A stretch of 64,000 nucleotides of DNA from Gnetum montanum (taxonomy: Eukaryota > Streptophyta > Gnetopsida > Gnetales > Gnetaceae): positions 71,529-135,528 of the forward strand of contig MNCI01017913.1 in the NCBI GenBank assembly GCA_015680685.1, in the 5' to 3' direction. This document shows positions 48,781 to 60,112 of the stretch, in pieces (positions within the stretch are counted from its first letter, which is position 1; every line of letters begins with the position of its first letter). The position numbers and the translations under genes are program-made. The notes below the pieces were generated by a model, which saw only the letters and a list, made by a program, of their open reading frames with translations, had not been told where the DNA came from and made no database searches.

Positions 48781-50832
48781 CTAGTATATATCCTTAGCTA
48801 CATGTTTTCTTTCTCCTCATCATGCATTTCATTTATATATAGTTGCATTTGCATATTTTCATTGCATTTTCATCATCTATTTCTTAGAATATTGTTCTTG
48901 GTTTAATTTGTGATTTTCATATGATTTTAATAATCATTATGATCATTTGAGTTACTAGGTGTTGGATCATCATAACACCATTAGAAAATAATGTAAGCAT
49001 AATGTTGTATATATTACTATTACATGACATCTCCTTTATATTTTATATTTCAATAATTCTTTGATTCTTTCTAGTATTTTTCAAGGTTTAGTTTTTTAGT
49101 TATGTTGGATTATGAAGCACGAAATTTATGTTAACTTATTATGTAATCATCATGAACATGTGAGTGTAGAATATGTGACGTTGGAGAATGGTTAGCTATA
49201 ATCACTAGGTGACCTTGGAAAATTTCATTTTCCCTCTCATAAGCCGCCAACCCTGAGGTGTGATGATCCATGGCTACCTTGTGATCAATAGGGTGAAGTG
49301 TGTTCATCCTTACCTGAGAACCCTTAGCCACCCAGAAGACCTACTATGATGTCATCAAATTGTAACTAAGGGCACATACATGAGGGTTGAACTACACCAT
49401 GCGCAGTGTTTCAAAAGGACCATGTTCTTTGGTAGTGTAGCTAATCAGCCAAACTTGTGTTGAAATTCCTACCTTAAGAATGAAGTACATCATGAGCAAA
49501 GTTTTCTAGAAAAAAAGAAAAAGAAAAAAGAGAATGAGGACTGTGTTCATTGGTAGTGTAATAAGTTCTTAAGTGTGATGGAGTCTACTAGCAATCCTCA
49601 CCCTAACCTTCATCTTTCCTTTGAACCTATTTTCTCCAAAATTCAAATAAAATCCAAAGGAAAAATCCAAAAGTTGCAACTAGCCACGATCTAACTTGAG
49701 CCCGTCCTCTTCATTAAGTTTGTAAATGTCTTATGCTCAAAGTAGTCCACATACTTTTGACTTTTACCTTGTGAGAAGATTTGGAATGCGATCTTAGCTG
49801 TATCTTAAATATATACATACATATATCTATATAGTTAAATTTATTATTTATAAATTATATTTAGATTTTGATTAAATAAGATGGTGTGGTTTAGGTTTCC
49901 CACATCTAGTTCTCTTTTGATTATATGGTTATTTTAATCATGTTTATATAAGTATAGTTCACTTTCAAGTTTTAATTTTTCTACTTTGTGATGTTTTTGA
50001 TTCCCTACTTGTTGCATCATTTTTAAATTTTTTTGGTTTTTCTATCCTTACACTTGCATGTAATTAAAGTTTGTGGGCTAAGTGTTGAGGCTAACCTCAC
50101 CCACACTAAGCACAAGGTCATGATCAATAAATAGATTTTGGCCTTTTTGAATGCTACATCTTGATTTTTAGGATTAGAAGAGTTTTTCGGTATTACATGG
50201 TCCTTGCAATTCTTGATGGAGCCAACCAATACACCCATTTTTGTTGATTTTGAATTCTTTCCAGTCCTTTTTAGATTTCACTTTTGTAACTTAGAATCTT
50301 AGATTTAGCATCAAAAATTACAAATTCATAAAACCAAACAAGTTCATGGTCCTTAGAACTATAGCTTAACAGATTTGAAAGTAGAAAATTCATTACAATT
50401 GAATAAATACTGCACATAAATCTTGATATGTAGTATAGCTTTTGTAGTGAATATTTATGTTTTTCATTAAAATTTCAATATTTAATGTAATGCATTGACC
50501 ACATAACTATTGAAATTTTTCTTTCTAGCAAAAAATCTGTTAATCTTGTAGAAACCTAAAACATTTTTCTTTCCCCCAGCAAATGGTGTAACTATTTGCT
50601 ACACATCAAGTTTTTTATAGGCTATAGAATGCTTCAAACAATTTTCTTGAATGAACTTACTTTATTTTGTAAAAATGATGAGCTTAAAAGCCATCTTCTT
50701 TTCTTGCTACTGATGTAGTGACCTATATTTTGAATGTAGAAGTTCCATGGTAGATGTAACATCCCAAAGGTCGTGGGAATTCTGAAGGTGCTAGTGGTGG
50801 CCATTCATGGTGAGAACATGGTTGTAGTTACA
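48781..50832 (+). other. 3' non-coding region of the gypsy element
   Basis: No coding motif; long A/T runs. No clear polypurine tract before the 3' LTR at 50833. Confidence 0.5.
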
Positions 50833-52038
50833 TGGTGGTAGGCCTACAGATGTAAGTAATGGTGGAAGTGGTTATGTCAGTCATCATGGTGACATTCATG
50901 GCATGGGCATTCATGATGGACGTGGAGCAGTAATTATTGCGATGATGGTAGAGAATGTGATAGGTATTACATAGGTAATGGTCAAAATAGATGTGTATTA
51001 TGTGGGACGTGAGCACCAATGATGGTGGAGCTAGTGAACAACATTACAGAAGTTCTTGCCAGCGGCTATAAAATAGGTGGTCAATAGGCATTCAAGGAAA
51101 TAATTTAGGTAAGGGCCTCCTTAACATCAAATCCTGGAAAGGGCCTAGGAGAATCAGTAGCCAAGAAACCCACAAACAGTAGTTTCCTTCTTCTCTATTG
51201 GTGAACAGCAATGCATTAGCATCAGCAGGGCACGTTGTGGACTAGGGAGGGCCTCCATAATAGCTACAATAGACTCTTTTCTCCCTTCTTATAAACTACA
51301 GTGAACTAGCAAGTGGTATTTTACTACTACGCATCTACAACAACATAGACAGTAGTAGTGACAATGCAAGTTCCTACCAGTGGTAGGGCAGAGGGTGGCT
51401 AGAGCCTTTCTTCTCTCCAGTAGGTGTACAACCCATGGTGGATGAGTGGATAGCTGCATCTACAAGTGAAAGGGGATAGCACAAGGTAGCAAAAATTGTG
51501 GTACCAAGTAGCAAGGATGCCTCTCCCTCCTGCAATGGCCACAGTGATGGCAAGTGTGAACCTACAGTGCATGTGGCTATAACGACTAAGAAACCAATAG
51601 GTGGCCTCCTGTAGGTATTCTACCATCAATGGCACGTGATGATGAGGCATGTGGCAATGTGTCACGGTGAACTCTCTCTCCTTCTCACTCTTTCTCTTTC
51701 CCCTCTATGGTGGTGGTTTTGGGGTTTTCCTACCCAGCAGTGTGCACCACCGGCAGTGATGGACCAATGATAGCAATAAGGACTAGGGAAAATTTATTTA
51801 TTTTAGTTAAGTATTGTATTCTTGAATTTCATATAGTCATTTAATTTAAATCCCAATTCATTTAATTTGAATTCTAATTTCTTTAGTTTGGTTTACTATT
51901 TTAAAAAACCTTACATGGCCCTCTCCAGTTGAGACTATTCTTGGGTTTCTGTACCCATACGAGAGGCGCTCTAGGCAATAATCTCCTCAAAGAACTTTTT
52001 CCCTAGGTGTTGGTGCATCCAAAATTAATGCATCAATA
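50833..52038 (+). repeat. 3' LTR
   Basis: 1206 bp, TGGTGGTAGGCCTAC ... GCATCAATA, paired with 44134-45331. Confidence 0.85.
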
Positions 52039-52060
52039 GTATGTTTACATGTTTTCTCTA

Positions 52061-52120
52061 GAAACTAATATATTATATCATGGTAGGCTAGAAACTAATA
52101 TATTATATCATGGTAGGCTG
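52061..52120. repeat. 30-bp tandem duplication
   Basis: Two direct copies, 52061-52090 and 52091-52120, each starting GAAACTAATATATTATATCA. They differ only in the last base. Lies between the LTR end and the NRPA2 relic. Confidence 0.9.
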
Positions 52121-52130
52121 GCAACCTCAA

Positions 52131-52930
52131 GGGTAAGATTGTTGATGCAACTCCATTTACAAAATCTCACAAAGATGAGGGAAAGGAATCTGAGGAGTCT
52201 CCTATTGATGTGTTTGGCTATATTTTAGCATCACATGGTTTCAATTATCTAGGTATAGAATTTTTATATAGTGGTACATTTGGGTAGGGATTACTTGTGA
52301 TATATTTATTGGTCCAATTTATTATCAGTGACTCCAGCACATCGTTTCGGATAAGTTTCAGGTAATGATTTTTTATTCTTTTCTCTCTTTTCAGTAGTGA
52401 ATACTTTTAAGATGATGAATTTAATTTATTGAGGTTCACAACATATCATAAATCTGATTTCACTTCCAGTATAACCAAAATCATATGTGCTATCAATTCT
52501 TATCAATTGATCATTTGGTACAGGTAAGGGCAACAAGACCAATTAATCCTATTAGAAGGAAACCCATAAAAGATCAGAAAATTGGTGGAGGCATTAGATT
52601 TGGAGAAATGAAACATGATTCTATTCTTGCTCATGGAGGTTCTTATTTATTACATGATAGACTACAGATAAGTTCTAATTACCATGTTGTTGTTGCTTGT
52701 TCAAAATGTGGAAATCTATTGTCAATTATGTTTTCACCTGAAAAGCCAAAACATGATTTGCTTAGCGATTTGCATGTTCCTCCAAACAACATGAAGAAGA
52801 AATTCTACAAGGTATGAAATTCAGGTCAACATGTTGATTTAGTGGAAATTCCATATGTATTCGCTACTTGGTAGTAGAATTAGGTGCAATGAACATAAAA
52901 TTGGCCCTTAATATTGCTAACGCTGCATGA
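52131..52930 (+). pseudogene. NRPA2: RNA polymerase I subunit 2, 3' end, pseudogene
   Basis: The C-terminal part of the second-largest subunit of Pol I, which transcribes rRNA genes in the nucleolus. Exon 52131-52361: GKIVDATPFTK, GFNYLGIEFLYSGTFG, a frameshift, then GITCDIFIGPIYYQ, TGA, LQHIVSDKFQ. A 162-bp intron (52362-52523, GTAATG...TACAG) sits at the SDKFQ/VR joint. Exon 52524-52930: VRATRPINPIRRKPI, KIGGGIRFGEMKHDSILAHG, SYLLHDRL and CSKCGN (first half of the C-terminal zinc site). The second half is damaged (KFYKV, TGA, NSG), then EIPYVF, a one-base loss, RYLVVELGAMNIKLAL, end TGA 52928-52930. Two stops and two shifts make it a pseudogene. The retained intron argues against a retrocopy. 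NRPB2/NRPC2-type paralogues are less likely, given the DATPF and LLHDRL wording. Confidence 0.87.
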
Positions 52931-53734
52931 AGGTATCATTCAATTATCTTTATAGGTATCTAATTTTTAAATGTATATTGCATTCTAAAATTAAAAAGTT
53001 TTGGTGGTTACAATAATGATAAAATTATTGGCACCATTAGTTCACACATTATTACTTGGTGCCAAGAAGAGATAGGTTCCCTATGCATGTCCTAAGCCAA
53101 ATTTTGATCTGTGATTTTTGATATTCTAGTTAAATAGATGCTTTTTCTTAGCTTATAAATCCTGTTATTATCTAAGATTATGTTCTTAAGAGTAACATAG
53201 GTAATAATTGATAGCATCCTATGCTAAAATTTAATTATACAAGCAAAACCATAATTTGATATGACCTTCTTAATGTTTAAAGTTTACTTAATGTCATTTT
53301 AGTTTGTAGGAATTATTCTTTCATTATCTCTTAGTTGGGTATATACATTACTACAAAAGCATTCTTATTCATGTATTCTTCAACTTTTCAAGTTTCAAAT
53401 TCTTTGGATAATGCTAATTAATGATTTTATTTATGTACTTTTAGATGTGTTATCCTATTTAGCATCATTTATAGTTTATCTTTTCCTGGTGTTCTTTGAA
53501 AGTAAGGTTTTGGTTGAAACTAAAGTTGATTTTATTCTAAATGATCCAAGCACACAAAACATTGATTAAGTACTTGAAGAATTCTAATGAAAAGACCACA
53601 AAGTTAGGATGAATTCTAGCTATTTATTTTGTTGTAAAGAAGTCATCTTTTATTATGACCTCATTGATTTATCCTATTTTTCATTGATCAATTTGGTGAT
53701 TACAATCATTTTAATTTCTAAGGAAGCAATAATA
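52931..53734. other. No feature recognised
   Basis: AT-rich non-coding DNA downstream of the pseudogene. It could be former NRPA2 3' flank. Confidence 0.45.
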
Positions 53735-53940
53735 TTAGAGAACCAACAATAATTCAACTGGTTAGCTCATTATTATGCTAGGCAAGAAGTTTCTAGTTTG
53801 AGTCACACTTGAGCAAGTCACAAAAATAAGGATAGTTACAAAAGAATCTTCATGCATAAAGAGAATAACTTTATCAAGGAAGTTGTCCCTTGAAACTTAG
53901 TATATACCTTGGAAACTATGTGATGTAGGCCTTGTAGTGA
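53735..53940 (+). mobile_element. Possible tRNA-derived SINE
   Basis: AATTCAACTGGTTAGC (53751-53766) resembles a Pol III box A, and AGTTTGAGTCA (53795-53805) a box B (GGTTCGAGTCC). They are about 30 bases apart, as in tRNA heads of plant SINEs. Tail and target-site duplication not seen, so both ends are approximate. It cannot be a functional tRNA. Confidence 0.4.
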
Positions 53941-54626
53941 TTATAATTTATAGTATACATTTAATAAAAGGATTTATTATTGAGTAATTTTGACATAAAA
54001 AACCCTAAAATCTTAAAGCACTAGAAAACATTAAAAATCCAAAAATCAATAAAATTTTCTAAAAACCCTAGGACTCTAAAAATCCTTTTTTAAAGAAAAT
54101 TGAAAACTCCTAAAAATATTAAATCTTATAACTTTAGAAATCTCAAAAAACATCAAATTCAAGATATTTTTTTGATAGGAATACTATTAACTCAAAGATT
54201 AAAAGTAGTATCAACAAGAAAGTTACAATTGATAATAATGATTATCTATATAAGATCAATAATAAGTGATGACGTGAGGATCTTTTACTACTTTCTTATA
54301 TTGAAACCAATATTAGTATTAAGCCACACCTCTCTATCTTGAATCTTTTTGCTATTTCAATTTCAAATATGAATGTTAAAAAGTGATATAAATTTTGTTA
54401 AGACTAGGATCTTACTCCCTACTAATAAATGATTATTACCACTTAATTTTTTAAATTTTTAATTGTGAACAATTGAGTAGATATTCCTACCATCAGAAAC
54501 ATTTTTCTTTCCATATTTTTTTGATGATGTCTACTCAATGTAGTGTTTGTCAAGTACTCTAAATTTTCTTTACTCATCATTATATTTTTCATCAAAACCA
54601 TGTAGGATATCCTCATTTTTCATAGT
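53941..54626. other. No feature recognised
   Basis: Very AT-rich. A stretch near 54000-54130 repeats CCTAAAAATC-like words, a low-complexity pattern. Confidence 0.45.
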
Positions 54627-55450
54627 TGATGAATCATGTCCATGGGTTGCATCAACGAGATCTTGTTGACATGATCTCATTAATGCAACTACGTCAATGT
54701 GTAGTTTGATATGTCAATGCATACGTGTCAATACAGTGTCTTCTATCGTCTAATAAATGTATGCACCAGCTACATTTATGGTATCCATTATTTAGTATCC
54801 TAGATAAGTTCTTCCATTTTCTTCATTTAAAAGTTAGAATATTTTCTAAGTTCCTGTAGTAGGAGTCAGAAGTATACAAAACTTTATTCGAGTACTAATG
54901 TACTTGAACGCCTTTGTGTGATCAGCAATAAAGATGAGCTTTCTTCATAAACCTTGTAGCACTTAGATTTAGATTAATGTTGACTTAATGCATTTATTAT
55001 TCATGAACTTTACTTTAATGCATTTATTTAATTAATTAAATTTTGATAATTAAAGCACATAAGTACAACCATTTCAAGCATACGTTAACATTTGGTAATC
55101 CTAGTAGTGCTTAATGCTTGGTAACCCAGTAACATTGCAATGTGGTTTAGGATGTGTGTAGTAAATGGGAATGAATGCTTATTTTAGGACTAGTTAAACA
55201 TTAATTATTTATTATATTAATTAAGTATTTAAATACTTTATTTTTTACACTTAGGTAATTTAAACAATAAAATTAAAATCATAAAAATCATATGCCTCAA
55301 TTACACTTAACCACACACTTGCACTTCACAAGTGAAACTGAGAAGACAATGATCACGTTTTTTGAATTCACTACCTAGACCCAGTGTACTTTCAGAGCTA
55401 AAGTCTATGAAATTTAACTAGATCACTTAGTGAATGCTAGTGGTTCATCA
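54627..55450 (+). mobile_element. Athila-like LTR 1 of the tandem array
   Basis: 824 bp, start near TGATGAATCATG, end GGTTCATCA followed by the PBS. Shares with 60113-60999 and with the LTRs at 33 and 42 kb the words TTATTCGAG, CTAATGTACTTGA, AATAAAGATGAGC, CCTTGTAGCA and TTAACATTTGGTAA. U3 carries a hairpin: GTTGCAT 54646-54652, GAGATC 54657-54662, GATCTC 54673-54678, ATGCAAC 54683-54689. Confidence 0.75.
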
Positions 55451-55470
55451 TTGGCATTGTTTCTACTTAC
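55451..55470 (+). other. Primer-binding site, tRNA-Asp type (decayed)
   Basis: TTGGCATTGTTTCTACTTAC right after the LTR; identified by position and by the better copies at 61000 and 41984-42003. Confidence 0.55.
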
Positions 55471-55601
55471 TTTAGTTAGCTACGTGCACTATCTAGGAGT
55501 TAGAAAAATTATACAACAATACTATAATGGACCCTAAAGTTAACATCGTTAAGAAAAATAATAATAATAGTAAAAGCACACTATTTTTCTTCCAAACTAA
55601 T

Positions 55602-57600
55602 ATGGATTCTTCTCATAGGGCTGAATCAATGTCATTGTTTGAGCACACTTCTAATCCAAGGCAAGAAGGCCCAAAACCACCCTAATAATGCAAATTGGTC
55701 TATACTCATCCTAATGAATATGTGTCAGACTTCATCTTTGTCCTACACTAGGATGAATAGATGCAGTGGAGGGACATGGAGGAAAACATTGTGTTGCTGC
55801 CTAATCGATTGATTCTTTCAATACTACTCTATACTCTCATGAAATTGGGCATTGTAGGGATTAATGTTGAATACGTAGTGTAGGATGATGAATATAGAGA
55901 TCATCATCCCACTGTAATGCAATGAAAGAAATATCAGTAATATTAGGCTCGTTACAAGGGGTCCAAGGGAAAATGGTCTACCAACGCCTTATTCCTGCTA
56001 GGACAAAAAGAAGGAGAGGATTCCTTCTCTGGGGGTTCTTAGTTCACTGACTCTCCTCCCCTTGTCTTTGATGAGGGGACCCTTAACTAGAACTTATAGT
56101 CCACTATAAACAATTCTTGTTCATGGAAAAATGAGTCTCATGATCATGGGGGCTTAAAAGGAGGAAGTCAAGGCAAGAACGTGGACAAGCATCATGATGA
56201 CAACAAACATGATGATCATGATCATGATTAAAGTAGAGGGGGTGGAAGGCACTATGCTAGTGCAACCTTCCTTCCTCTTTTCCTTCAACATCCTCATCTT
56301 CTTTCTCCTCCAGATATAACCAAATTCATAGAGACAAGATCATGATGGAGGTGATCGTGGGACAAAGATGATCGGAAGGCTCACCAAGCTAATAAAGGCC
56401 AAGGGTGTGGGCATTCAAGCAAGGCCCACCACCATGAATGAAGGGATAATAGAGGAGATCATAGGCATCATGACCATCATATAGGTCATGAATATGATGA
56501 ACCTTTTCTTTCAATAAGAAACATGTTAAACATTGTAGTGGTCATGAGGATTCCAATGAGGTATGTGAAAGACAATAGAATTAAATAATTGAACATGAAC
56601 AAGCACGTGGACAAGCATCATGATGACAACAAACATGATGATCATGATCATGATTAAAGTAGAGGGGGTGGAAGGCACTATGCTAGTGCAACCTTCCTTC
56701 CTCTTTTCCTTCAACATCCTCATCTTCTTTCTCCTCCAGATTCAACCAAATTCATAGAGACAAGATCATGATGGAGGTGATCGGTGGGACAAAGATGATC
56801 GCAAGGCTCACCAAGCTAATAGAGGCCAAGGGTGTGGGCATTCAAGCAAGGCCCACCACCATGAATGAAGGGATAATAGAGGAGATCATAGGCATCATGA
56901 CCATCATAGAGGTCATGAATATGATGAACCTTTTCTTTCAATAAGAAACATGTTAAACATTGTAGTGGTCATGAGGATTCCAATGAGGTATGTGAAAGAC
57001 AATAGAATTAAATAATTGAACATGAACAATATCCTCAAGTTTGAAGGGTGATATAACTCAGATCCACAAAATCATCTTCAAGCCTTTCACGATGTTTGTT
57101 CCTTGCAAAATGTTAAAAACAAATTGCAAAAACTAAAGCTATTCTCAAGGACACCATCAAAGAGGTGGAAAGCTAGTACCAGTTCTTAGAACTTGAATCA
57201 ATTAGATGTTGAAGTACGATGCTTGAACTCTTCAAGTACAAGTATCAAACATACTCCTGGGTGTCTAATTTGAGAAAGCAAATTCAAGGGTGGAGACAAG
57301 GAACACACGAATCCTTGGATGTAGCTATGGGTAGATATTAGTCTCTATTGCACAAATGCCTAGGCCATGGCTTTTTTGAATGGGAGTAGCTTTACCATAT
57401 CATAGATGGGCTTTGAATAGAAATAAGGAGAACTCTTGAGGTCTATGCATAATGGAGACTTTTAGAGCCAAGGGTCCATTAGATCCAAAGGTTGATAGAG
57501 TATCCACCCTCAAATCAATTGCCACTAACTCCATCCATGCAAGGCAAAATTTCTACCCAACCATAACAAAGAAATGTCACAAGGGCTATTAACTCATAAT
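55602..57600 (+). pseudogene. gag: Athila-like gag, with internal tandem duplication
   Basis: Probable start ATG 55602 (MDSSHRAESMSLFEHTS). The N-terminal block YTHPNEYVSDFIFVLH is followed by TAG (55749-55751), then DE, and further MEENIVLLPNRL. A His/Asp-rich region (KHHDDNKHDDHDHD) is duplicated (56175-57027). Then the core: MNNILKFEG, NHLQAFHDVCSLQNV, KLKLFSRT, all with shifts. Sister domains: 39999-41845 and 61186-63480. No complete product possible. Confidence 0.8.
56175..57027. repeat. 426-bp tandem duplication within gag
   Basis: Unit 1 is about 56175-56600, unit 2 about 56601-57027. The period is 426 up to a one-base G insertion in unit 2 (ATCGTGGG / ATCGGTGGG). I count about half a dozen differences, far fewer than between any other related sequences in the window. 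Confidence 0.93.
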
Positions 57601-57864
57601 CGGGTACCTAGATGGATGGTTTGAAATATAAACCCTAAAAAAGAACTTTCTTCCAAATCAACAATCCTTCCAAGCCCTCATAGACACCTGTGACTAATGA
57701 CCCTGCTTCTCCCTCATCCTCTACTACATCATTTAAGGACCCTTGAAACCAAATGTCTCCTAAAGTGCATACCAAATGTTGACCCATGCAATCACAGATT
57801 GTATCAAGATTGGCCACCTTCCCAAGAAAAGATCTAATCCTAGGAGTCCCCTAATTTACCTATA

Positions 57865-58269
57865 AATCATTGGAAATGAACCTTGCAAGGCTATTCTAGA
57901 CTTAAGTTCTAGTGTAAATTTGATATCCCATGAAATGCATAAAGCCTAGAACTTGCCTTCTCTTAAGAAGAGCAACATTCATCTTCAATTGCTAGACCAA
58001 TCCATCATTGTTCCATTAAGAGTAGTGGAGGACGTTGTGACCACCATGTGTGGGTAATCCTATCCTACTAACTTGCTGGTGATTCGTGTGGACAATTGCA
58101 AAGGGAACTTCCCAATCATTATGGAAAGGGCTTGGCTAAGCACAATATGTGCATGGTTAGGAATCAAAGACCTCTCCTTGGAAATTTCCAACGAAAATGA
58201 TTTCAAAAAGATCAAGAGGAAATGCATTCCATGCATTATGTATAATGACATAGGGTGTAACTACATGTA
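57865..58269 (+). pseudogene. Athila-like aspartic protease
   Basis: GNEPCKAILDLSSSVNLISH: the active site D-L-S is one G-to-A step from the D-L-G of Athila-type proteases. Then LPSLKKSNIHLQLLDQSIIV, RVVEDVVTTMCG, NLLVIRVDNCKGNFPIIMER, WLGIKDLSLEISNEN. Matches the protease at 38869-39336 block for block. Stops replace residues at about 57949 and 58056. The frame ends at TAA 58268-58270. Confidence 0.82.
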
Positions 58270-58789
58270 AAAACTATGAACCATGAAAGTACATCAATCA
58301 CAACATGAAGACAATGTGCCAATGTGATAGATATTCAAAGGTGCATGTACAATATAGCCACAAAATAGAAGGGCATCCAATGGTTAATAGATGATCTTGA
58401 TAGTAGCTCAAATCTTTACATGGAACAAATTGAGAGCATCATGAGTGCCTACATTGAAGGCATGAAGCATCCATCGCCAACTCTCTGCTGAACTTGATGA
58501 CAGTGATTGGAAATAGTTGGAGATCCTTGAATGCTTTAAACATGGACCCCTTGAGTTGAAAACCCTACATGTCAAAATGGAATAAGTTTTTCTAAAAAAT
58601 GGCAAGATAATTATCATCAATGTCAATCTTGCTCCTATATAGAAAAGAAAATTTTTTTGAGGTGATCAATAAATGGACAACAACCTTTGCTTGGCTATAT
58701 CATGAACTTATAGGAATTGATCTACAAATATGCTAGCATTACATCTATGTGGATCCTTCCATGAAGCCAAATAGGTAGCCACAGTAGTA

Positions 58790-59440
58790 GTTGAACCACA
58801 AGTTAAAGGATATCATGAAAGAGGAGATTGAACAACTCCTCAAGGCACAATTCATTTATCCCATTGCAAACCACGAGTAGGTTAGCCTACTTTTGATAGT
58901 GCCAAAGAAAGATGATAAATGGAGGATCTGCATTGGCTTTAGGTTGTTGAATATGGTAACCTACAAGGCTTAATTTTCATTAGCATTTATGGACTAGGTA
59001 TTGGACAACATTTCTAGGCATTGTTGCTATAGCTTTCTATATGGTTATAGTAACTATAACCAAATTTAGATCACACCATAAGATTAGGACAAAATAGCAT
59101 TCATGAGTTCCTGGGAGACTTTCACATACAGAAATATGTCATTTAGCCTATGCAATGCCCCTGCCACATTCCAATGCCTTGTTCTAATAATCTTTCAATA
59201 GAAAATCGAAAGGAGGGTAAAAGTCTTCATGGATGACTTCTCCACCTATGGGGCTACATTTGAGTAAGACATGAACCATTTTGGGAAATTTTTGAAAAGG
59301 CATATGGAGACCAACCTTATGCTCAACTAGCAGAAAAGCCATTTGATGGTCCAAGAAGGCATTCTTTTAGGACATAGAATTTTAGAAAAATGGAATGATG
59401 TGGACTCTTAAAAAATAAGGATCATCTAAGTAATTACCAC
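58790..59440 (+). pseudogene. Athila-like reverse transcriptase
   Basis: LKDIMKEEIEQLLKAQFIYP, LLIVPKKDDKWRICIGFRLL, YSFLYGYSNYNQI, NAPATFQCL, then the active site VKVFMDDFSTYGATFE with FMDD intact at 59226-59237. Then HMETNLMLN-stop-QKSHLMVQEG (TAG 59328-59330). The RT palm and thumb are complete in outline, but stops occur every 20-40 codons. Confidence 0.85.
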
Positions 59441-60063
59441 ACAACTAGAAATAGTTAAAGATGTGAGGTCATTACTTGGACACACTGGCTACTACTGGTA
59501 ATTCATTGCAAATTTTTCTAAGATCACTAAACTATTGGTGGATCTAACAAAGAAGGATACTCCATTTATCTAAACCAAAGAATGTGAATGTGCATTCCAG
59601 CAACTTACAGAGAAGCATGTGGAAACTCCAATTCTATGAGTACCTAATTGATCTAGACCCTTTCACATCACGATAGATGCTTGCAATTATGCCTTGGGAG
59701 TTGTGCTCACATAGTTGGACAATTAGAAACATCTTTACTACATTCACTGTATGAGCAGAAGCATTGTGGGTGCACAACTAGATTACACCATAATAGAAAA
59801 AGAATTGATGGCAATGGTGTTTTCCTTAAATAAATTTAGGCACTATGTGCTTGGATACAAGGTGTCTGTGCACACAAACCATAGTCTGATCTGGTTCCTA
59901 ATGAATTAACCAACGATGAGCCCCCATGCCATACAGTGGTTGATGATATTGCAAGAATTTGATCTTACAATGGTAAATCAAAAGGGAACCAAGAACATGG
60001 TTGTAGATCACTTGTCTCAATTGAGATGGAACAACAAAGAGGAGGAGAGCCTAGTTTTAGATT
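59441..60063 (+). pseudogene. Athila-like RNase H
   Basis: VRSLLGHTGYYW, ANFSKITKLL and CAFQQL (RT-RH connection), then RPFHITIDACNYALGVVLT, IIEKELMAMVFSLNKFRHYV, VHTNHSLIWFLMN, LQEFDLTMVNQKGTKNMVVD and HLSQLRWNN. The first catalytic Asp (DACNYA) and the Glu (EKEL) are kept. The text stops at TAA 60061-60063. No integrase follows: the LTR begins about 50 bases later. Confidence 0.85.
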
Positions 60064-60112
60064 AATTTCCTGATAAACTCCTCTTTACTACGGTGATGAA
60101 GTGCTAAATAGT

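Larger units (their letters stand above)
44134..52038 (+). mobile_element. Ty3/gypsy element with collapsed pol
   Basis: LTRs at 44134-45331 and 50833-52038, PBS at 45338, gag 46007-47106, protease 47560-48010, then the beginning of RT joined to the end of integrase near 48535, and about 2 kb of 3' non-coding DNA. No matching target-site duplication: CTAAT on the left, GTATG on the right. The PBS core is shared with the elements at 1086 and 22944, but the LTRs are not alike. All coding parts have stops. Confidence 0.85.

Noticed and set aside
44134-52038. Target-site duplication for this gypsy element
   Set aside because: CTAAT and GTATG do not match, and the LTR start is uncertain by a few bases.
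53735-53820. A functional tRNA gene
   Set aside because: Box A and B resemblance is imperfect and no acceptor stem or anticodon arm can be folded by eye; a SINE head fits better.
55500-55620. Possible splice acceptor before gag (pyrimidine run then CATAG/CACAG, also at 61165-61180)
   Set aside because: Seen before gag in two copies, but no donor in the leader could be paired with it; too weak to annotate as an intron.
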